Shown here: one piece after another, positions 54,310 through 63,960 of the stretch | Layout: each line of letters starts with the position of its first letter | Numbering within the stretch: position 1 is the first letter of the stretch | Assembly (NCBI GenBank): GCA_963556195.1 | Contig: OY744517.1 | Coordinates: 88,102,714-88,166,713, forward strand | DNA length: 64,000 bases | Source of the DNA: Sepiola atlantica | Taxonomy: Eukaryota > Mollusca > Cephalopoda > Sepiida > Sepiolidae | Reading direction: 5' to 3' | The notes under the pieces: generated by a model | Databases searched by the model: none | What the model saw: only the letters and a program-made list of their open reading frames with translations | What the model was told of the DNA's origin: nothing | Made by a program: the position numbers and the translations under genes

Positions 54310-54540
54310 AGCCCTATTTACGTGCCTCCCCACGAGAGCAGAGTTAAACAAAAAGTCGGGTTTTTAATGTTGGGAAAATCCAGCTCACCAAAAATAAGCA
54401 CTCTGGATTGAGACAAAAATTTAAATTGTCTCAGTCGAGAAGGATTTCTCCTTCACTGACCGAAGACAAAAAATATAAAGTATAGTATCAGAACAGATAC
54501 TTCATTTTGTTTCTAGCAAAAAGGCCAAGGAAGAACAATC
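54310..54540 (-). mobile_element. Second U2-headed SINE-like family (family B)
   Basis: Read on the minus strand from 54540: CTTCCTTGGCCTTTTTGCTA (U2-like), GAAACAAAATGAAGTATCTG, TTCTGATACTATACTTTAT (forming an AGTATC...GATACT hairpin), then a body with GGAGAAATCCTTCTCGACTG, TTGTCTCAATCCAGAGTGC, CCCGACTTTTTGTTTAACTC and GTGGGGAGGCACG. The body differs from the main family, matches 2448-2660, and has an analogous G-rich hairpin. Confidence 0.6.
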
Positions 54541-55097
54541 AATTGTAATAGTTTTTAAACATTATGCAAATTAGGGTGCCGAGAAATTTTGCCTCGACGT
54601 AAATATTGAGATTGTTTCTTGAATCAATTCATTTGGACAAATACAGTTTTTTATAACAATGTTTTATAAAAATATAAAAGCAATTTTTTCTTATGTGATA
54701 AAAGTTATTTTTGGATACTATTTTCTCATTGGTAGCCATTATTGTGTTTTCATGCATTCTATTTTTCTTTGCAAACATTTTATCCTAAGTGGCTTACATT
54801 TTGTTACCATGGCGAAATGCTGTCTGATAAGTCGTCGCCCAATCACATTAAAATGACATTTTTTGTCTTGCAGTTTTAGTAACATTTTTTAGGACTTTTC
54901 GCAATAGTTTCAGATACGAACATACACACATGTATACTAACTAAAAAGCAATAGTCTTTGCGGAGTGTAAAGATTTCTCCTGCAGATGGTTCGTCAATCC
55001 AAATAACGCAGTATTTAAAATAAATTTTTTTAAACGAATTTGAATGAATAATCAATGAAAGCTAAAAAATATAAGTATAATATAAAATGCATACATA

Positions 55098-55098
<1 letters not shown>
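54541..55098. other. No gene recognised
   Basis: The 65-codon frame at 54659-54856 is hydrophobic and unsupported. Confidence 0.4.
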
Positions 55099-55179
<81 letters not shown>

Positions 55180-55265
55180 TATATTCATATATATATATAT
55201 ATATATTCATATATATATATACATATATACATATATATACATATATATGTATGTATATATATATG

Positions 55266-55352
<87 letters not shown>
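55099..55352. repeat. (ATCT)n-(TA)n-(TACA)n compound microsatellite
   Basis: ATCTATCTATCT opens into long (TA)n and ATACATAT steps. Confidence 0.97.
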
Positions 55353-55355
<3 letters not shown>

Positions 55356-55848
55356 AAAAATGACAAACGGAAAACAGGTTAAAGTGCAGGAGAAAAACAA
55401 AAACAAGAGATTTGACCGGTTTCGTTCGTGTTGGCGAACGTCTTCAGAAAAAGTGAAGATTTGGAAATAATTTTATTTTGAAGACATACACATGGGAGGA
55501 GGAAAGGATGATCCGATTAGACCATATGAGAAGACTTTAAGTGACATTGAAATATGACAAGTGGGTGACACATTCTTCTTTATTTCTTATTCTTCTTTTT
55601 ATATTTTTTATTTATTTTCTTTTTCTTTTTCACTTTCACACTTACTGAGCTAGTATGGGGAGACCGTGGGCGGAGGGGGTAAAAGGCGATAAGATGGAAG
55701 AAGACAGAGGAACTAGCCAGGATAAACACAAATAGGAGTGGGCATGAAATTGATACACCGAATGCGAGAACACGAAGATTAATCTGAATAAATCAGAGAT
55801 AGGTCTGCTAATGTGTCACATATTAAGTTTTAAAAAGCAATAAAAAAT
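55353..55848. other. No gene; hammerhead-like phrase at 55421-55447
   Basis: The minus strand at 55447-55421 reads CTGAAGACGTTCGCCAACAC, GAACGAAACC. A 6-pair CGTTCG/CGAACG hairpin follows CTGAAGA, but the GAAA shares its G with the hairpin, so the fold is not canonical. No coding frame. Confidence 0.4.
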
Positions 55849-55849
55849 A

Positions 55850-56010
55850 TATATTAATATATATACACATATATACATATATATATATACATATATATAC
55901 ATGTATATATACATATATATATACATACACATATATACATATATATACACATATATATATACATATATATACACATATATATACATGTATATATATACAT
56001 ATATATATAC

Positions 56011-56040
<30 letters not shown>
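55850..56040. repeat. (TA)n-(TACACA)n compound microsatellite
   Basis: TA runs with interspersed ACACATATA and ACATGTATA steps. Confidence 0.97.
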
Positions 56041-56041
<1 letters not shown>

Positions 56042-56750
56042 CATTATAATATAAAATGAAGTAATAAAATAAGGTGTCAATCAAATTTTATTAGAATTCA
56101 AAGTTCATGCAAAGCATCCTTAATTCGGATTTAGCTGGTTTTCTAATTTAACAACGAATTTGGATTTGATTGGATTTGCACATGTTGGGATCTCGGAACT
56201 TTGATTGGACTTTTTGTATTATTTTGATTGATTTATTTATTTATTTATCATTAACATTGAATATGGACACATTTCGCGAATGGATAACCTTGCCGGCCCC
56301 TTCAATTTCACATATTTGGACTGCTGTTTGTATCTTGGAGTAATGTCCTTCCTGATTATGCTTCTCAACTTATATGACCTGGATGGACTGTATGGATTCA
56401 ACAAAAGTATGTTTTTGGATTGATATGTTTGATGTTATGTATTTTTTATATATTTGTGTATATAATTTTATATATTTTCAAAGCGTAATTTTATTGCCTG
56501 TAGTAGTATAACTGCGGTAATGGTCCTCTGAAGAGAAGAATTATCTTTGAAAACTCATGAGCTAAGGACTTAAGGATGCTTTGCATGAACTTTGAATTCT
56601 AATAAAATTTGATTGACACCTTATTTTATTACTTCATTTTATATTATAATATTAATGCTCTATCCAGTATATTGAGCTTCAGTTTTTTTATCCGGATGTT
56701 TCACTAATTATAAGATATTAGTTGACGCTTATATCTTTTGTTGAATTGCT
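56041..56750 (+). mobile_element. Inverted-repeat element with hammerhead motif, copy 2
   Basis: An ~80 bp terminal inverted repeat: ATAATATAAAATGAAGTAAT...TTCAAAGTTCATGCAAAGCA at 56043 and its complement at 56570-56650. Past the right repeat a unique flank (56650-56750) is also present in the copy at 26912. The interior has no transposase or RT frame. (TA)n arrays lie on both sides. Inverted terminal repeats with hammerheads fit Penelope-like elements or their non-autonomous relatives; that link is inference. Confidence 0.72.
56522..56570 (+). ncRNA. Hammerhead ribozyme motif, second family, copy 2
   Basis: Core CTGAAGA (56528-56534) and GAAA (56549-56552). Helix II: GAAGA pairs TCTTT around ATTA (5 pairs, one G-U). 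Helix I: GGTCCT (56522-56527) pairs AGGACT (56565-56570), 5 Watson-Crick pairs and one G-U. Helix III is A-U, one mismatch, then CT/AG around CATG. The cleavage triplet is CUA (56562-56564), an allowed NUH. All conserved core residues are present. Confidence 0.72.
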
Positions 56751-56782
56751 TCATATATATATATATACATATATATATACAC

Positions 56783-56815
<33 letters not shown>
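56750..56815. repeat. (TA)n compound array
   Basis: TA runs with ACATATA steps. Confidence 0.95.
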
Positions 56816-56890
56816 GTATGAAATATACTTATGGCAAGCAAGCTACACAGAAAAGTTTGTGTTTTACTTCAAAGAATAGTAGTCATATTT
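56816..56890 (+). repeat. Repeat R7, fragment
   Basis: ATATACTTATGGCAAGCAAG, CTACACAGAAAAG and GTGTTTTACTTC resemble 59708-59755 (ATTTATGGCAATAAGC, TACACAGAGGCTC, GCGTTTTATCCC). Confidence 0.55.
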
Positions 56891-57229
56891 TTCACATAAA
56901 TTAATTTTACATCTATTAAAGACAAAACTCAAAGACAATTTACATAAGATCAAAACATTGAACCTCATTTTTTCGCATCCGCAACACCATACATTTCATT
57001 TGGCCTTATCATATAGAATAAATTGAGAATATGAGACTGTGAAATGAGCTAACACCTTTAAGTTTATTAAACACTTTCACTTTTTTTTAGGGAGGGGGTG
57101 CCCGTTATTTTTCCCTTGCCTCTAGATGTACAATGGTTTAATTGCATTTTAAAACCTTTTTTAGTTCACCATATATCTTTCCTTTATTTGATACTCGCAT
57201 AACACTAATAATTACAAGAGAGATAAAGA
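56891..57229. other. No gene recognised
   Basis: AT-rich, nothing assignable. Confidence 0.45.
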
Positions 57230-57640
57230 GAGAGCAATGGAGTATTGTTGCCACATCTGGGCTAGTGCCTTAAGCACAAGTCTCTCCCTCTTTGACAGGG
57301 TGCAAAAAGGTCCCACACTGTCTACGCAGCTCTATCCCCTGTTCCATCGCTGCAATATGGCTCTCTGTGATTGTTTCACAAGTACTTCCACAAAATGTTC
57401 CCCAATGAACTTACTGCACATCTACCCCTTCAACTTAAATACCCCAGATCAACATAGCAAGCAGCAAAATATTACCCCTTCAGTGTAAAGGTCCTACAAT
57501 GCAGGAAACATGTCTGCTTTTATAGCTTCCTTCCTCGGATTGCTTGCCTTTGGAATTCCCTTCGTGCTCCCTGTTTCCCTGACTGTACCAACATGCAGAA
57601 ATTTAAATCTAATATTGCTACACAACTCTCCACTTAAGAT
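57230..57640 (+). pseudogene. C-terminal fragment of a jockey/CR1-like LINE
   Basis: The plus strand reads MEYCCHIWASALSTSLSLFD (57237), RVQKG, LFHRCNMALCDCF, and after a frame change near 57485, FLPRIACLWNSLRAPCFPD. Same block order as 23580-24445 and 12195-12700. The RT core is absent. A long G run interrupts the DNA at about 57692-57706, beyond the recognisable part. Confidence 0.82.
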
Positions 57641-58349
57641 AACCCCAATCACAGGAGCCTCTTACACCGCAGTAGCAATATGCCTTTTTTTTGGGGGGGG
57701 GGGGGGCGGAGACAAAAAAAATTAAAAAATGTAGAGAGACAGATTAAGAGACTGCAGTTTATTGTTAAAAAGCATCTATGACGTCTTTTTAAATTATTTT
57801 CGATTAAAAAGGGTTTCGGCGTTCAGCAGAACTTTTTCCGTTAAAATTAGATTTGTACTAAAGTAATCAGCCGATATCCGGAGCATAAATGACCGTATTT
57901 CGTGCATGACTTGTACGATTACAATACTACCTTATGAACAAGTCGCGTGGATGTTCTACATTTGTTTATATAATAAGAAAAAATTAAATAGATGTTTTAA
58001 TAAGTAACTGCTGAAAAAGAAATAAAATGTCTCCTCTGAGAAGATTGTATTTGCTAAACAATTCATGTTTCGTACACCTGCACAAAACTATCTCGAACTA
58101 TAAAACCGTGTTATTTCTTTATTTTGAAGTACAACAAAATAAAGTGGTCGACCATGGTCAAAAGCGACACAAAGTCTTCCTTTTCATTAGCTACTGTGCT
58201 GAGGTGTAGGGGAGGGCGCCACCCCTTCCGCATTACTCCACTTACTATTGATCCTCACCTAATAATGCCGTTTAAGTAAGGGTGCATCAAGAAGTACTAT
58301 TTTCTGAGCCTTTAGTATGACTCGACCGAGATTCTTTTGGGATTCTTTT
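57641..58349. other. No gene recognised
   Basis: The 60-codon frame at 58027-58209 has no motif. Confidence 0.4.
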
Positions 58350-59279
58350 TGTTATGGTGTAGTACGTATAACGAACATTTGAACTCGTCCATTCTCAATA
58401 AGTGATGGCATCATCGGCTTCTCAGCGTTTAGGCCAACCCCAGCCCGATCAGTCGCTCCTTAACTTCGGTTGAGTGTGGACATCGGGATGGGGTACGCTA
58501 ATACCAGACGAGGATTTGTATTCGACAATCAGTCCGGCAGGAACTGGGCCATTTCGGTGGCCTTTTATCTGCCGGGCTGAGGTATACTGTCCTGGGTTTT
58601 CCAAGGAGGTGCACCCTCCCAGGCCTTGCCTCTCCTCTTTTGGGAGGTGTAAGTTTATTGCTTGCTGCCTGAGGCGCCCTGACCGAGGAATGCAATGCCG
58701 ACGGGGTTGCCTAAGCTATTTTTCCTGGGCTAGAGTGCTCCTTCGTTAGGGGCATTGGTTTGACTCTTCCCCCACTTTCCGACCTTGTGTCACATATTCC
58801 TGCGGTGGGAGGGAAGTAAATTCTTGAAGCCAACCTCAGCCCGATCAGTCTCTCATTAACTTTGGTTGATTGAGGACGTCGGGATGGGGTAATACCAGTC
58901 GAGAATTCGTTCTCGACAATCAGTCCGGCAGGAACTGGGCCATCTCCTCTCTTTCGGGAGGAGTAGTTTATCGCTTACTGCCTGAGACGCCCTGACCGGG
59001 GAATGCCGACGGGGCTTCCCAGGCTATTTTTGCTAGGCCAGAGTGCTCTTTCTTTAGGAGTGCTGGCTTGACTCTTCCTCCACTTTCCGACCTTGTGTCA
59101 CTTTTTCCTGCGGTGGAAGGGAATTAAATACCGTTGACGGCAACCCCAGTCTACATTGACAGTCAGGACAGACGTACCATTTCTCTTGTTTCTCTGTTGT
59201 GTTATATTTTCCCCAATATATTTGTTTGACCTAAACCCCGTGTCCGTGTTCTCATTCCGGCCCCTAAACACGTTTTACA
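58350..59279 (+). mobile_element. Solo gypsy-type LTR with an internal duplication
   Basis: Begins TGTTATGGTGTAGTACGTAT, like the LTR start at 48744, and ends with CCGTGTCCGTGTTCTCATTC, CGGCCCCTAAACA near 59270. The inner part, from CCAACC(C/T)CAGCCCGATCAGT to CCGACCTTGTGTCAC, occurs twice in tandem (58434-58800 and 58829-59100). The second copy lacks about 75 bp between GGAACTGGGCCAT and CTCTTTCGGGAGG. No coding region is attached. The exact 3' base and target duplication are not resolved. Confidence 0.7.
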
Positions 59280-59543
59280 TTCGTTTTTGTTTCGCTTTTC
59301 TTCATTAGCTATGACGTGTCATATTTCTTTTTTACTAACTCCTTACGGTTAATATTGGTTTTGTCGATGAGGTTTTTCTTTCAAAGTATTTTCGGTTAAA
59401 ACGAGTTTCGGAATTAAGCAAAAACAACTTACCTTTACTTAATAAACAAACTAATTAAATAAAAGTATTAGCATACATGGGAAACAATTAATGTTTAATA
59501 ACTACTAATAAACAGTTGTCAGTTTACAATCAGATACTCACAG
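59280..59543. other. No gene seen
   Basis: AT-rich. Confidence 0.4.
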
Positions 59544-59564
59544 GCAATGCCGGATTAGCTAGCA
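59544..59564 (+). mobile_element. Helitron-like 3' terminus (variant)
   Basis: CAGGCAATGCCGGATTAGCTAG resembles the GCAATGCC...CTAGT ends seen elsewhere in the window, but finishes CTAGC. Confidence 0.35.
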
Positions 59565-59694
59565 TATATAATTATATATATATATATTAGTATTTCATGT
59601 ATCAACATAAAATTTTATAAGGAGATATAATTTTTTATGTATCAATTTTCAGTATTTACTTCAACAGTGCTCGATACGTAAGTAGAGCTAGGTA

Positions 59695-59808
59695 GTAAGC
59701 TATTCAAATATATTTATGGCAATAAGCTACACAGAGGCTCCCGCGTTTTATCCCCGGGGGAATCTTCAGGCTAAAATGCTTAATTGCCATAAGTATATTC
59801 TCATAGCT

Positions 59809-59811
<3 letters not shown>
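59695..59811 (-). repeat. Repeat R7 hairpin with hammerhead-like phrase
   Basis: The arms TAAGCTATTCAAATATATTT, ATGGCAATAAGC and their inverse (GCTTAATTGCCATAAGTATA, TTCTCATAGCTTA) enclose a minus-strand CTGAAGATTCCCCCGGGGAT, AAAACGCGGG. CTGAAGA and a perfect TCCCC/GGGGA hairpin are present, but GAAA reads TAAA, so the core is broken. It abuts a (TA)n array. Confidence 0.6.

Positions 59812-59874
<63 letters not shown>
59812..59874. repeat. (TA)n array
   Basis: Pure dinucleotide run. Confidence 0.97.
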
Positions 59875-60182
59875 CCCCTATAAAACCCTCTAGATGGGCA
59901 CTGTAAGTGTAGTATCAACACAGCATGACGTCGCTAGCTATAAATGCATCGTTCCTTTCATTAAGTTGAACGCTCTTATGACGTCAAGCCGCCGAAACAA
60001 GTGTTAAAATTATCACTGTTTATTTAGCTATCCAGTGGTGGCCGAATAGTTCTAGGTGTCGGGATTTGAGTTGTAAAATACTCGTAGCCTAGGGTTTCTA
60101 ATCACGTGAAAAATAGTGAATAGTTATATCTATGCTGATGAGACCCGATTAAAACGGACGAAACATATGCGTACATATTTAT
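59875..60182 (+). mobile_element. SINE-like element with tRNA-like promoter and hammerhead motif, copy 2
   Basis: Matches 25781-26097 from CTCTAGATGGGCACTGTAAG to the ribozyme. The A-box region TGGCCGAATAGTTCTAGG and B-box region GGTTTCTAATC are present but the B box is damaged relative to copy 1. Flanked by (TA)n on both sides as in copy 1. Confidence 0.72.
60131..60177 (+). ncRNA. Hammerhead ribozyme motif, helix II weakened
   Basis: Core CTGATGA (60135-60141), GAAA (60060-60063 offset within the line, i.e. 60160-60163). The cleavage triplet is GUA (60171-60173), intact. Helix I is TATG/CATA (4 pairs). Helix II is GACC/GGAC with one A-A mismatch, against perfect pairing in the copy at 26045. 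Confidence 0.72.
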
Positions 60183-60199
60183 TATATATATATATATAG

Positions 60200-60450
60200 T
60201 CTTAAGAAGCTTTGAGTCATTTTAAACAAAAGTAAAAAAAAAAAGAAAGGAAAATGCAGTTTGAATTCACAGAGAAACTAACTAAATCCAAGATATCGCT
60301 GACTTAGCATTCGTTGGAAAATACTTAAATAAAAAGGGGGATTCAAGTATCTAACAGTGAAACAAAAACACGGGATCTTAACTTTTCATGGAATATTAAA
60401 ACGGGGATAATCAGCTGTTTACGATGTAACTGTTTCTAGTATTTAAAAAC
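60200..60450 (+). repeat. (TA)n-anchored repeat R4, copy 4
   Basis: Directly after a short (TA)n (60183-60198): GTCTTAAGAAGCTTTGAGTC, AATGCAGTTTGAATTCACAG, AACTAACTAAATCCAAGAT, GTGAAACAAAAACACGGG and ATCAGCTGTTTACGATGTAA. Confidence 0.72.
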
Positions 60451-60870
60451 AAGACATTAGCAAAATATATTTTTATTCTGTATATTTTTTCTTTGTTTGG
60501 TTAAAAGTGAATGCAAAGATTATAATGAAGCTGATAGTCTGAATGATAAAACTGATTGAGGAAATCGTGCATTTGGGAAATTCTTCTGCATTCCCATTCT
60601 TACCATATTTAATGCTGACGAATTAGTGTTTGTTTGTAATATGATATCAATTGCCGAATACTCAGGATTTTTCCATTTTTTTTTCAGTTTTTATTCTGAC
60701 ATTTTGCAGGGAAAAAATGACAAATTTTTGAAGGAGAAATGAAAATCTTGACGTCTCATTGACTAATATTGAAAATCATGGAAAGACATTACGATTTTTA
60801 ATATTTGAAGTGGATTAGAGTTTTGAAACAAATATATAGAGTAACAAAAGTTTAAGACGTAAGTATCTTA
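60451..60870. other. No gene recognised
   Basis: AT-rich. Ends with the 8 bp target sequence of the hAT element. Confidence 0.45.
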
Positions 60871-61490
60871 GAAATCAACAGGGCGTTACGGAAGCTTCCA
60901 AAAAGGAGCGCGCTCCAGGAGCACGCTCCTTTTTGCTGGAGCGAAGGAGAGGAGGGCTCATTTCATATTCAGCGGGAGTGGAGCGGGAGCAACTCCCTTT
61001 GGAACTAAAGAGCGGTGGTTTTAGCGCTCCGCGCTCCTTGCTCCAAGATTATTTGATTTTTTTTTCTTTTAAACATTAGTTTTTTATTCAGCAATAAAAA
61101 GGAAAAGAAAAGAAAGTCTCAGAGTTTACTCTGAGTTATTTTTAAAAAATTATATCTGGTAAATGTATATGAGATAGGGAGAGAGAGAGAGAGGGAGATG
61201 GAGGGAGAGACAGGGAGAAAGAAGGAGAACATTTGAAGTTCTCAGATTTTTACATCTATGTGTTAAATTTTTGATGGGACACTTTTCTTTAGGCAGAAGA
61301 CAGACAATTTGGCACCAAATGTCTTTAAATGAGCCAGTGAGTCTATAGATGTCTTTGAAGTTATTTTCTTATAGATTTGAACTTTTTTGTATTTATGACA
61401 AGATAGATGTTTATTGTGATTGAATAAATAAGCCAATTTTTCTTTTCATTCATGTTTTTATATAAAGAATTTTAGGTTCAATAATACTAT

Positions 61491-62033
61491 AGGGGCCGTT
61501 GGATTTTCTCGCCCATTTCGCTCGGTATTCACCCAAATGTTCGATAAAATCGATTTTTGGGGTGAAATGGTACATTTTGACAACAAATTCTAATTTATTT
61601 TATAGCATATATTAAATTGAACTTTTATTCCACATTTTTACCCGTCGTCTTTACGGCGACATTTTTTGTTATTCTTAAATTCACGACTAGTATGTTTTAA
61701 CCTTTTCATGTTTGCTTTTAAATTCGTTAAATTCCATTAAAACTTGCTTTTGTAAATAGAATGTTCAAAGCTTTTTTTGTGTGTAATAAAATTTTAAAGC
61801 AATAAAAATATCTTTAGTCCAAGGAAAAATACATTTAGTCCAAGGAAAAAAACAATAAAAACCAATATGACCGCCAGCGATTAAAACCTGGAATTAAAGT
61901 TAGATTCTCAACACTTTAAAAATTAAATGAGAATTTTATTTCAGGACCAAAAATGCAATTAAGACCAAGAATCAGTTTCATCCAAAATGTGGGCGAATAC
62001 CAAGCGAAATGAGCGAAAGAAAACAGCGGTCCT
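61491..62033. mobile_element. MITE-like element nested in the hAT element
   Basis: Inverted ends: AGGGGCCGTTGGATTTTCTC, GCCCATTTCGCTCGGTATTC on the left; on the right CGAATACCAAGCGAAATGAG, CGAAAGAAAACAGCGGTCCT. About 45 bp of terminal inverted repeat. No frame inside. Superfamily and target duplication not resolved. Confidence 0.62.
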
Positions 62034-62344
62034 TATTCTACAATTAAACCAATGTTTAAACTTAATTAAATTAAAGAAAATATCTTAAATTTTCATTTAA
62101 AAAAGCAAATAATTAGACTTTCTAACTAAGTTGTTGTTTTTTAGAACCAAAAGTAGATTAGATATCTTTCTTTATCTTAAAAAATCTATTATCGAATATT
62201 AAAATTGTAAACAGTTTGCTTTTGTTAGAGATTTCAAATATAGACGTTTCACCTTTTCTTTTCAAATTTTTAATTTTAATAAATGTCTTTGCCTGACCTA
62301 GGAAAACTTGTTGCAGTTAATTTTTTGCGGTGGGGGGGGGGGGG

Positions 62345-63056
62345 GAGGGAAGAAAATTTGACCCGATATTTTTACAACTCCCAAGGTCTAGCCAAGATAT
62401 TTTGTATGAAATTTTAAGACATTAAATGGATCTCTGAATTGTTTATTGACAATTTATTGATATTTTTGGGGGCAACTTATGAAAAATATTTTTTTTATTC
62501 AATCTTTAAAAAATAAACTTCATTGGGTTTTTTTTCGTCCCAAATTGTACTATAGAAAAAAAATGGATAAATCGATTTGTTTGAAAGTACTTGCGCGTTT
62601 CTCTGTTATAAATAATAATATACATTAGATAATTCTCGGCCTTTTGGCCGGGATCAAAGTGTAGCATCTGTTCCGATAGATGCTGCACCCCATAAACCGG
62701 TATTGTCTTGGCCTTCGAGGCTTGATTAACGCCGGTCCATGGATCTGTCCTCTGTAGTAGGCTAGAGTGCTCACCTTCTCGGCCGCTGGCTTTTCAAATC
62801 CCACTTTCCCGACCTTGTGTTAATCTTACCTTGTGGGAGAAAGATAAATAAATAGTTATGTTCGTGAAACAAACACATATTAAATAACAACACGACGAGT
62901 AATGTTGCCCTGGCTGTCTCTCCTCTTCCAGGGAAATGTTTTCTGTAAAAAGAAAACAATCACTAATAATGTTTAAAAGTAAAACTTTATTTACTTAAAA
63001 CGAATCTAAATTCCCTTCCAAAATAAATAGAAAAAATATCGGGTCAAATTTTCCTT
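62345..63056. repeat. Inverted repeat within the hAT element
   Basis: GAAAATTTGACCCGATATTT at 62354 is inverted in AAATATCGGGTCAAATTTTC at 63032. Either the ends of another nested element or a subterminal palindrome. Confidence 0.5.
62630..62858 (+). mobile_element. U2 snRNA-headed SINE-like element, internally deleted
   Basis: The head TTCTCGGCCTTTTGGCCGGG, ATCAAAGTGTAGCATCTG is the closest to canonical U2 at its first bases. The hairpin is GTGTAGCATC/GATGCTGCAC (62659-62668 with 62679-62688). The central body, including the CCTCCCAGG module, is missing between CTGTCCTCTGTAG and GCTAGAGTGCTCACC. The tail ends AGAAAGATAAATAAATAG. Confidence 0.78.
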
Positions 63057-63639
63057 TCCTGAAAAAATAGGTTGTTAATGTAATGAAAATTAAAATTGTT
63101 TTAAAATACTTCAGAGATTTTTCTATTTCTATTTTATACCTCAGGAAACGAAAATCTACGTATAATCCTATACTTCGTCCGACATGTTCTCCTATAACTC
63201 TCAAAATATTAGCGAGATTTTGTCAAATATTATCTTATGGTCTTACACGTAAAGTGACATCCTGACCCATATCGATGAAATCCTTTGACACCCACCCCTA
63301 TCCTTCGTCCATTCATTGGCAGAATAGAACGTTTATGAAAGAAGGTGAATTTTCATTATGGAGCGCTGAAAAAGAGCCGCTCCTTTTTTTTATAGGAGTT
63401 GGAGCAGGTGCGGCTCCTTTTTGAAAATGGGGAGCGTGAGAGGAGCCAGCTCCAATTTTGGGCGTTTGAACAGGAGCGAGAGCAGCTCCAAAAGTAGTGG
63501 AGCGTGTAAAGCCCTGGAAATCAATAACATAAGAACGTAATAATTAAAGACAAAATTAATTCATTTTCTCAATAATAAAGAATGTAATAATAGAAAATGT
63601 CAGTATTTTGTATCGTTCCTTTTTCTCTTTGATCACTGT

Positions 63640-63960
63640 TTAGATGTTGAAAATTGTTGAGTTGTTGCAGTATTCAGCATAGTTTTCTTCTATGCACACT
63701 TCTTTAATGGCTTCTCTGCAAGGTTGCTATTCCACAACTTGATTGATGACTTCCAGTAAATTGATTATTTTGTCCCAATTGTTCAATGGTTTTATTGTTG
63801 ACTGTTGCCCATACATATTCTACAGGGTTAAGATCTGGACTGGTTCCAGGCCAGTCTAGTATGTTTCATTTTGAACAAAAGCGATACAATAATACTGTGT
63901 GGTCTTCAATATGTATATTTTATTTTGATCAAAGAAGGTAAATTACTATTGTGGGGTTGT
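63640..63960 (-). pseudogene. Tc1/mariner transposase C-terminal fragment
   Basis: The minus strand near 63880-63820 reads ILDWPGTSPDLNPVEYVWA, the signature block of Tc1-type DDE transposases that contains the last catalytic acidic residue (NPVE). Upstream text (DHTVLLYRFCSK, then a stop) fits the region after the second catalytic D in decayed form. The rest of the protein is not in the window or has decayed. Confidence 0.8.

Larger units (their letters stand above)
60879..63516. mobile_element. Non-autonomous hAT transposon, 2638 bp, with 8 bp TSD
   Basis: Perfect 8 bp target duplication GAAATCAA at 60871-60878 and 63517-63524. The ends are CAGGGCGTTACGGAAGC and, on the right, the complement of CAGGGCTTTACACGCTCC. 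About 150 bp at each end is packed with GGAGC/GCTCC pentamers in both orientations, the subterminal repeats that hAT transposases bind in well-studied elements. The interior has no transposase frame and carries a nested MITE-like element (61491-62033), a U2-headed SINE (62630-62858) and a GA microsatellite (about 61177-61225). Confidence 0.85.

Noticed and set aside
55055..55406. [10 protein letters not shown] frames over (TA)n arrays here and at the other TA arrays
   Set aside because: TATATA reads as Tyr-Ile without stops on both strands; a pure artefact of the microsatellite.
55421..55447. Hammerhead ribozyme on the minus strand
   Set aside because: The CTGAAGA box and hairpin are present, but the hairpin uses the G of GAAA, leaving a non-canonical core. 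Mentioned only as a possible relic.
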